From: CALAED01 sp937891035
GTDB taxonomy: Bacteria; Actinomycetota; Actinomycetes; Streptosporangiales; Streptosporangiaceae
Reading direction: 5' to 3'
Assembly: GCA_035642125.1 (NCBI GenBank)
Contig: DASQSZ010000309.1
Span: 1 to 18,401 of the forward strand
Length of the DNA: 18,401 nucleotides
Shown here: piece by piece, positions 13,860 through 18,401 of the stretch
How positions within the stretch are numbered: position 1 is the first letter of the stretch
How the letters are laid out: each line of letters opens with the position of its first letter
The notes under the pieces: model-generated
Told to the model about the DNA's origin: nothing
The model's input: only the letters and a program-made list of their open reading frames with translations
The model's database searches: none
Position numbers and translations under genes: made by a program

Positions 13860-14252
13860 ATGTCCCTGACCGTGCCTGCGGCGCTGACCGCCCAAGCCCA
13901 GCGCGACGAGGTCGACGACGCCGCGTTCGTCGCCTGCATCCGTGACTCCCTGCCGTACGCCTGGAATCTCATCAACGACCTCGCGCACCGACTCCGGGAC
14001 GAGGGCGGCCCGTTCGCCGACAACCAGACGCCGCCGCCCGACGAGGCCGCCCGCGGCCAGTTGCTGCGCGCCCTGGCCAGCGACGCCATTCGCGGCGCGC
14101 TGGAGCGGCACTTCGGCGTCCGGCTGGCGTTCCAAAACTGCCACCGCGTCGCGGTCTTCGCGCCCGGCGCCGGCGCCGACGCCGCCCGCCGCGAGTTCAC
14201 CACCCCCCGCCAGCAGATCCTCAACCAAAGCCCCGAACTGGTCGACTGCTGA
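13860..14252 (+). CDS. Conserved-looking small protein of unknown function, partner of the ATPase
   Basis: The 130-residue protein starts at ATG 13860 behind AGGAGA; a longer frame from 13791 adds a poor 23-residue segment. Sequence MSLTVPAALTAQAQRDEVDD is followed by an acidic helical middle (FVACIRDSLPYAWNLINDLA), a QLLRALASDAIRGALERHF stretch and FQNCHRVAVFAP; the C-terminus is ...SPELVDC. It has no signal peptide, membrane helix or known catalytic motif that I recognise. Cysteines in VACIRD, QNCHR and at the C-terminal end, with the H of NCHR, could bind a metal, but this is speculation. It follows the CooC-like gene by 299 bases on the same strand and has a Zur-box-like site before it, so it may be expressed under zinc shortage. 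I recall similar proteins in other actinomycetes but cannot name a family. Confidence 0.7.
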   Translation: MSLTVPAALTAQAQRDEVDDAAFVACIRDSLPYAWNLINDLAHRLRDEGGPFADNQTPPPDEAARGQLLRALASDAIRGALERHFGVRLAFQNCHRVAVFAPGAGADAARREFTTPRQQILNQSPELVDC

Positions 14253-14516
14253 CAAAGATGATGTAGGCGAGCGCCTCCCGCCGGGGTCTGACCCACGACT
14301 GACCGACTTCGGGTCCTCAACGGGATCTGTCGGGCCCTGGTCGGGAGGTGCTTGTGTGCACTCATCGGACGAGGCGGGGCGACCTTACAGGAGCTTGGCC
14401 AAAGGCCCATCTCTTCCTCATCGCGGGGGCGCAGGCCTTCCGCCCTGCGCTGCGCCGCGCGGGGTGCTCGGTGAGCGGGGCGGGATCAGACCGGGCTCGT
14501 CGGCTCAGGGCGGTCC

Positions 14517-14544
14517 CGTCCGGCCGCCTCCGTCCGGCCGCCTC
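14517..14544. repeat. Exact 14-bp tandem duplication
   Basis: CGTCCGGCCGCCTC is present at 14517-14530 and again at 14531-14544 without a mismatch. It is in non-coding DNA. Confidence 0.85.
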
Positions 14545-14630
14545 AGTCTGGCGCGTACGACCGGGAGCACCTCGGCGCCGAGGCGGGCGATGCAGGGTGC
14601 CCAAGGGCGTAGATCCACCGTCACAATCCG

Positions 14631-14657
14631 TTGCCATTGCGCTATATGCCCTAATAA
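14631..14657 (+). promoter_or_regulatory. Possible promoter in an A/T-rich island
   Basis: TTGCCA (14631-14636) and TAATAA (14652-14657) are separated by 15 bases; TATATG lies between. In a very GC-rich window this is a plausible sigma-70-type promoter, but the spacing is short and no good gene follows at once. Confidence 0.3.
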
Positions 14658-15037
14658 ATGCGCCGGCCAAGAAATCTGCACTTCTGCGAAATGGCGGGAA
14701 GAATGAACATTGTGGGGATGGGGCGCGCGTTCTGCCGGCGGCGGTTCACGCGCACAACGACGATTGGCACCGATGTCCATGCCCCGCCGGTGACCGAAAT
14801 CGCGATTGCCCGCCGACGTCAGAGGGCGAGCGGGCAACCCGAGACGAGTCCGCCTTTCCGCACGTAGCAGAGCCGTCGCGGCCGAAGCGTGAACGGGATG
14901 GGGCCGGCCAGGCCGCCGTCCCGGCGGATCGGGTCGTGTCAGTAGATGCTTTTTCGGGCGACGAACGCCCGCGGAAACACGTTTTATGGTTTATCTTTCA
15001 GCGCGTGGGCGATCTTCCAATCCCGTCCCCAGAGACG

Positions 15038-15463
15038 GTGCGTGCCGCGCGATCTCATTTGGCCCGTCGATACGCGGAGGGAGTGGAAGAGTTGTTGTGG
15101 CAAGAGCACGGACGCCCGCTGCCGGACGTGGACGCCATCGCCAAGTCAATCGACGCGGTTCGCAGTGCGCGGGACGCCGGCGAAGCCACGCCCCCGGCGA
15201 TGGACCTCGCCGCGGCGCTCGTGGTGTTGCGGGCCGCGCGGCTGGACATGGACCGGCTCGAGGTCGCGCTGGTCGAGGCCGTACGAGACGCCGGCCTGGA
15301 CTGGGAGACCATCGCCGCGGGGCTTGATCTGTCCGACGGCGACGCGGCCCGGCGGCGATACGAGACGCTTCGGCCCCGAGCGGAGGCGCCGATCGACTAC
15401 GTTGCCCTGCCGACCTCGGCCGAGTGGGGCCGAGCCGGCGACGCCGACGACCAAGTGAGCTGA
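15038..15463 (+). CDS. Small putative DNA-binding protein
   Basis: The coding frame ends at TGA 15461-15463. I take GTG 15038 (VRAARSHLARRYAEG), 141 residues; GTG 15005 or 14936 would add 11 or 34 residues from A/T-rich DNA that looks non-coding, so the start is uncertain. The N-terminal half is helical. Residues about 60-115 read AALVVLRAARLDMDRLEVAL, then VEAVRDAGLDWETIAAGLDL, then SDGDAARRRYETL, the pattern of a helix-turn-helix (G-LDWETIAAGL-x-x-x-x-AARRRYE) found in many small actinobacterial regulators. A polar tail follows. No family name can be given with confidence. It is convergent with the copper genes and separated from them by a strong hairpin. The third-position GC pattern supports coding. 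Confidence 0.65.
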   Translation: MRAARSHLARRYAEGVEELLWQEHGRPLPDVDAIAKSIDAVRSARDAGEATPPAMDLAAALVVLRAARLDMDRLEVALVEAVRDAGLDWETIAAGLDLSDGDAARRRYETLRPRAEAPIDYVALPTSAEWGRAGDADDQVS

Positions 15464-15508
15464 GCGACCGGCGTGACGCTGGGCGTGCGAGACAGCGCCT
15501 CGCGCGAT

Positions 15509-15594
15509 GTCCACAACGTTTACCTGGTCCGGGCCTGCGACGGTGAGCGCGAACGCTCGGCGGCGACGCGGCCAAGGTTTCAAGGTTTGTGGAC
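15509..15594. repeat. Inverted repeat enclosing a short hairpin
   Basis: GTCCACAA (15509-15516) and TTGTGGAC (15587-15594) are exact inverted repeats 70 bases apart. Between them GAGCG-CGAA-CGCTC (15545-15558) can fold as a compact stem with a CGAA loop. The stretch is gene-free. It may be a structured RNA or a chance pair. Confidence 0.35.
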
Positions 15595-15713
15595 ACCGCA
15601 CCATGTGCGTTCTCGGTGCGTTCTCGGCGCGAGCGGTATCGAGCGACGGCGTGGCCGCGGCGGGCGTGCCGGACGGGGCCCGGCACATCCGCGCGGCGGG
15701 CGGCCGGAGAGGA

Positions 15714-15753
15714 TGGACGCCCGGCCGGCGGTTGGTCGCAGGCCGGGCGTCCA
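15714..15753. terminator. Strong bidirectional hairpin between convergent genes
   Basis: TGGACGCCCGGCC (15714-15726) and GGCCGGGCGTCCA (15741-15753) form a perfect 13-bp stem with a 14-base loop. It begins 4 bases past the copC stop codon on the minus strand and lies 250 bases past the plus-strand HTH gene. There is no T run, as often in actinomycetes. Position and stem strength make it the likely terminator for the copper operon, and perhaps for both directions. Confidence 0.8.
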
Positions 15754-15757
15754 ATAC

Positions 15758-16363
15758 TCATCTCTCCTGCCGACCGGCGCCGGCTTCGATGTCGGCGTCG
15801 CCCCCGGCGTCGGTCGCCGACTGGCGCAGCAGCACGATCCCGCCGACGGCGGCCGCGGCGATCAGCAACACGATCACGACGATCCACCACGGGCTGGTGC
15901 CCGAAGAGGTGGCGGCCGGCCGGCCGGGCGCCGCGGGGGCGGCGGGCGCGGCGGTCGGCTCCGCGGCGCTGCTGCCGGCCACAGTGAACTGGTAGGTGCC
16001 CTCGACGGGGTGGCCGTCCGGGGCGACGACCCGCCAGGCCACGGTGTAGCGGCCGTTCGGCGGGGTGGCCGAAAGGTTCTCGGTAACGGTGTTGTCGACG
16101 TTGACCGGCTTGCCGGACTGGTACTGACGGCCTGCCGCATCGGTCACCAGCACACGCGTGAACTGAACCGGTTCGTTATAGGTGAGCACGATCTGGGTGG
16201 GCGGCCGCACGGTCGAATCCTCGCCCGGAGAGGCGCTCTGAAGCGCGGTGTGCGCGGTGGCCGGAGCGGCCGAGCCGACGCCGACGAGCATGGCGGTCAC
16301 CATGATCGCCAGCATGATCCTCAGCCTCGCGGCGGCCGAGCGCATCCGGGCGATGGATTTCAT
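15758..16363 (-). CDS. copC: CopC-domain copper-binding protein
   Basis: The 201-residue protein starts at ATG 16361-16363 with GAGGA upstream. A signal peptide (basic start, hydrophobic LRIMLAIMVTAMLVGVG, cleavage near ATA|H) leaves H38 as the mature N-terminus, the first copper ligand. The CopC domain runs to about residue 130 with H-T-A-L-x-S-A-S-P-G at the start and WRVVAPDGHPVEGTYQFTV containing D116 and H118, the other ligands. A Pro/Ala-rich linker and one C-terminal membrane helix (WWIVVIVLLIAAAAVGGIVLL) anchor it on the outside of the membrane. CopC binds Cu(II) and often hands it to CopD or another membrane protein; no copD gene is seen. It follows ycnI by 79 bases on the same strand. 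Family call firm. Confidence 0.93.
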   Translation of the reverse strand: MKSIARMRSAAARLRIMLAIMVTAMLVGVGSAAPATAHTALQSASPGEDSTVRPPTQIVLTYNEPVQFTRVLVTDAAGRQYQSGKPVNVDNTVTENLSATPPNGRYTVAWRVVAPDGHPVEGTYQFTVAGSSAAEPTAAPAAPAAPGRPAATSSGTSPWWIVVIVLLIAAAAVGGIVLLRQSATDAGGDADIEAGAGRQER

Positions 16364-16442
16364 TGCCGGGTCCTCATGGAGGTGTCCTTACAGTCCTCAG
16401 ATCCTCGTCTCGCTCCATTCTGCGCCCTCGATCGGGGCGGCG

Positions 16443-17228
16443 TTAGGCCGGCGGACGCCTCCGGGTCAGCGCGAGGGCCGCGACGACGATCCCGATGACC
16501 CCGGTGGCGAGGCCAAGCCCGGCGAGCAGCCGGGCCGCATTATCCGCCGAGTCACCGGCGGAGCCGGCCGCCACCTGCTGTGCCGCGGGCCGCGCGGCCG
16601 CGCCGCCTTCGGCGCCGTTCGCGGCCGCCGGGGCGCCGTGCCCGCCGGACTCGATCGGCTTGGTCAGGCGCAGCATGGGAGCGGGGTGTTCCGGCTCCTC
16701 GCCGCCTGACGAGGTGGGCTGGTCCCAGCGCACGACCGGTCCGCCGGAGTAGGTCTGGATCGCCTTGAACGCCAGGGTGTCGGTGTCGGTGGGCAGCGGC
16801 CCCATGGACACGTCGAACTCCTGGAACTCGCCGGGCTTGATCTGCCCCTTGCTCCAGGTGATCTTCGAGACGGCCTCGGTGATCGTCAGGTCGCCGGACG
16901 TGACCGGCTTGGGCAGCTTGGTCTTGACCATCTCGACGGTCCAGCCGGGGGTGGGCCGTACCGACATCGAGGCGAGCGGGTGGTCGAGCGGCAGGTTGAT
17001 CTCCAGCTTGGTGGTGACGGCCTTGGCTTCTTCGTTGGGGACGCGGAAGGACACCTTCGTGTACCCGCCCTGCTCTGCCTTCTGGGCGTTGGCGGTCACG
17101 TGCGCCTCGGCCGGAACGGCGCCGGCCAGCACGGTCAGCGTGGCCGCCGCGCCGATGGCGAGCACCTTGGCGAGGCGGGACCCGAGAGGCCTGGAGATCG
17201 TGGACGTTGGCATGACAAATGCAGACAT
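16443..17228 (-). CDS. ycnI: YcnI-type (DUF1775) copper-binding membrane-anchored protein
   Basis: The 261-residue protein starts at ATG 17226-17228 (MSAFVMPTSTISR), which has a GGAGAG site upstream; an earlier in-frame start would lack one. A signal peptide ends at AEA|H, making H43 the mature N-terminus, as in YcnI, where this His and a conserved Trp bind Cu(II). The domain continues HVTANAQKAEQGGYTKVSFRV, then EINLPLDHPLASMSVRPTPGW, with SKGQIKPGEFQEFDVSMGPL later. A Gly/Ala-rich linker and a C-terminal helix (LLAGLGLATGVIGIVVAALAL) anchor it. YcnI is the usual partner of CopC/CopD in actinobacteria and bacilli and is thought to bind extracellular copper for uptake. Here it is followed by copC. 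Family call firm. Confidence 0.93.
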   Translation of the reverse strand: MSAFVMPTSTISRPLGSRLAKVLAIGAAATLTVLAGAVPAEAHVTANAQKAEQGGYTKVSFRVPNEEAKAVTTKLEINLPLDHPLASMSVRPTPGWTVEMVKTKLPKPVTSGDLTITEAVSKITWSKGQIKPGEFQEFDVSMGPLPTDTDTLAFKAIQTYSGGPVVRWDQPTSSGGEEPEHPAPMLRLTKPIESGGHGAPAAANGAEGGAAARPAAQQVAAGSAGDSADNAARLLAGLGLATGVIGIVVAALALTRRRPPA

Positions 17229-17290
17229 GATCGAAGACTCTCCGTTCGAGAATGAATGGCTGGTCGGCTCAGGTGACGACGCACCGGCCG

Positions 17291-17333
17291 CCCCGCGCAT
17301 GGCGGGGACGGGCCGAGCCGGCAGCGGCTCGGC
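17291..17333 (-). terminator. Two adjacent hairpins after the membrane-protein gene
   Basis: GCCGAGCCG (17312-17320) pairs with CGGCTCGGC (17325-17333) through a GCAG loop, directly behind the stop codon of the 17334 gene on the minus strand. Next, CCCCGC (17291-17296) pairs with GCGGGG (17302-17307). Together they could end or attenuate transcription between the membrane gene and ycnI. Confidence 0.6.
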
Positions 17334-17999
17334 TCAGCGGCAGGCGAACGCCATCGAGCGGAACGGAGGACCTCTGCGGGTGACCAGGCCGCGCAGCATC
17401 GTGCTCGTGGGCCTGATCCACGGTGTCGCGTCGTACGGACCGGCGGGCGCGAGCGGGGGGGCCGGGGACGTCGCGTCGGCCAAGGCCGCGAGCGACCGCA
17501 GCGCACGTAGGGGATAGGCGGCCAGGGCGGCCGTGCGGCGGGCGAGTCTCCAGGCGGCTCGTTCGCCTCTGCGTAGCCACCACGCCGCCACCAGAGCGGC
17601 GATGACGTGTGCGAGCGTCATCGTGAGACCGCCGTCGGCGTCGCCACCCCCGGAGCCTGGGGTCGGCATCGAGCGCATGGAGTGACCGCCGACGATCTCG
17701 GCGGCCGGCACCCTCGTCGGTGCCGCCGCCGCGAACAAGGCGTGCAACATGAACTGCCCGCCGAGCAGCCCGCCCAAGATGGTGGCCAGTGACCGTTCTG
17801 TGCCGGTCAACACCCAGGCCACCAGGTAGAGCGCGACGAAGCCCACCACCATCGCGCGCGGCGCCGCCGTGGTGCGCCCGGCGACCAAGTGCCCTCCGAC
17901 GGCCAGCACGGTGCAGACAGTCGCGAACATCGCGGCCCGGGCCGGTCTGACCGGTGGCGGCGGACCGATTGTCCTGTGGGCGGTAGGGCGGGGTGCCAT
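17334..17999 (-). CDS. Four-helix integral membrane protein of the copper cluster
   Basis: The 221-residue product is read from ATG 17997-17999 (MAPRPTAHRTIGPP); a farther in-frame start at 18101 has arginine-rich poor sequence. About four membrane helices can be seen: AMFATVCTVLAVGGHLVAG, AMVVGFVALYLVAWVL, a segment around ILGGLLGGQFMLHALFAA, and TLAHVIAALVAAWW. Between helices 3 and 4 lies an extracytoplasmic-looking loop with IVGGHSMRSMPTPGSGGG, whose His and Met residues could hold copper; other His are in helices 1, 3 and 4. A basic cytoplasmic tail ends the protein. I recognise no named family. It is first in the minus-strand order membrane protein - ycnI - copC, so a role as copper permease or chaperone is likely but unproven. 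Confidence 0.7.
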   Translation of the reverse strand: MAPRPTAHRTIGPPPPVRPARAAMFATVCTVLAVGGHLVAGRTTAAPRAMVVGFVALYLVAWVLTGTERSLATILGGLLGGQFMLHALFAAAAPTRVPAAEIVGGHSMRSMPTPGSGGGDADGGLTMTLAHVIAALVAAWWLRRGERAAWRLARRTAALAAYPLRALRSLAALADATSPAPPLAPAGPYDATPWIRPTSTMLRGLVTRRGPPFRSMAFACR

Positions 18000-18106
18000 C
18001 GCGAGCGATTGTCCCACCGGTTCGCGAGCATCACCACTGGTAGCGTGCGCCGGCCGACCACGGGATTCCCTTAGGGGCTGTCGTCCAAGTTGTTGTCGCA
18101 CAGGCC

Positions 18107-18401
18107 ATGACCATGGTGACGTTCGCCGGCCGACCGGCGGTCGCCGAGTTGACCGGTCGGGCCCGCGCGCTCGCCGCGCGGCCGGAGGACCGGGTGTCTC
18201 GGGTGCGGCTCAGGGCCGAGGGACGATGGTACGAGTGCGTACATTGCGATGACAGCCACGAGATCTGGCTGATCAGCTGGCTGCGGGGGCGGGCCACGGG
18301 CTTCCATGACCATGCGGCTCCGCGGGCGCGTTCGCGGTGGCGCTCGGCGGCTTGGAAGAGCATGACATCGTCGGCGACCGCATGGTCGTGACCGGGCAGG
18401 T
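18107..18401 (+). pseudogene. Cysteine-dioxygenase-like cupin with a frameshift, truncated by window end
   Basis: From ATG 18107 the frame reads MTMVTFAGRPAVAELTGR, then RWYECVHCDDSHEIWLISWL and GRATGFHDH, with His67 and His69 the first iron ligands of the cupin motif. After HDH (18311-18313) the frame becomes arginine/serine-rich nonsense that ends at 18391. If one base is added at 18314-18315, the next frame from 18316 reads GSAGAFAVALGGLEEHDIVG and then DRMVVTGQ, exactly what the family has after HDH(G). So one base has been lost. Cysteine dioxygenases convert cysteine to its sulfinate with iron; the actinobacterial relatives of this size have uncertain substrates. The gene is divergent from the membrane-protein gene, 107 bases away. 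A sequencing error is possible; otherwise the gene is dead. Confidence 0.75.

Larger units (their letters stand above)
14253..15037. other. Non-coding stretch of mixed composition
   Basis: No gene is supported in these 785 bases: frames are open by chance in GC-rich parts, with wrong composition and no ribosome site. It holds the 14-bp tandem duplication at 14517-14544, an A/T-rich promoter-like island near 14631-14657 and a second A/T-rich island near 14950-15000, which includes a CGGGCG-ACGAA-CGCCCG hairpin at 14955-14971. Confidence 0.5.

Noticed and set aside
14348..15037. N-terminal extension of the HTH-like protein to 371 residues
   Set aside because: The extension crosses A/T-rich non-coding DNA and tandem repeats and has no domain.
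1..18401. CRISPR array, tRNA or rRNA genes, intact prophage
   Set aside because: No regularly spaced repeats, cloverleaf or ribosomal sequence was seen on either strand; only short tandem repeats and an IS fragment.

Overview
The window looks like chromosomal DNA of a high-GC filamentous actinobacterium. A Streptosporangiales-type genus is my guess; the lineage cannot be fixed from this sequence. Reasons: strong G/C preference at third codon positions, many GTG starts, a DUF397 / XRE-DUF5753 / SpoIIAB-like kinase locus typical of sporulating actinomycetes, luciferase-like oxidoreductases of the F420/flavin type, a Zur of the streptomycete/mycobacterial type, and CopC/YcnI copper proteins.

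Layout. (1) 1-1160: 3' part of a phenylacetate-CoA-ligase-like adenylating enzyme, then a gene-free stretch with a good intrinsic terminator. (2) 1712-3955: a DinB/DUF664 protein, then a WhiJ-type regulatory locus: DUF397 protein and XRE regulator translationally coupled on the minus strand, divergent from an anti-sigma-factor-like ATPase. The shared promoter region holds two identical 9-bp direct repeats. (3) 3956-4881: gene graveyard of lower GC, with a frameshifted TPR pseudogene carrying an internal stop and the 3' end of an IS481-type transposase. (4) 4907-6151: a 414-residue orphan protein with a WXG-like motif. (5) 6308-11553: an AraC regulator and a HAD phosphatase on minus, divergent from an alpha/beta hydrolase overlapping a luciferase-like monooxygenase by ATGA, then a second luciferase-like oxidoreductase. 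This looks like a small catabolic or secondary-metabolic module. (6) 11840-14252: zur, then a convincing Zur operator in front of a CooC/MinD-type deviant Walker A ATPase, then a conserved-looking small protein of unknown function. (7) 15038-15463: small HTH-like protein, with a strong hairpin separating it from the convergent copper genes. (8) 15758-17999 on minus: a four-helix membrane protein, YcnI (DUF1775) and CopC, a likely copper import or periplasmic copper handling group. (9) 18107-end: a cysteine-dioxygenase-like cupin whose frame is broken by a one-base deletion just after its HxH metal motif.

The most promising unit is the Zur-box-controlled ATPase plus small protein. In the CooC family a Cys-X-Cys motif binds the metal; here the equivalent position reads Cys-Tyr-His (C136, H138). 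Together with the Zur operator this suggests a zinc-deficiency-induced metal-insertion ATPase rather than a CO-dehydrogenase nickel factor. With CopC/YcnI a few kb away, positions 11.8-18.0 kb look like a metal-homeostasis neighbourhood. No rRNA, tRNA, CRISPR array or intact mobile element was seen.
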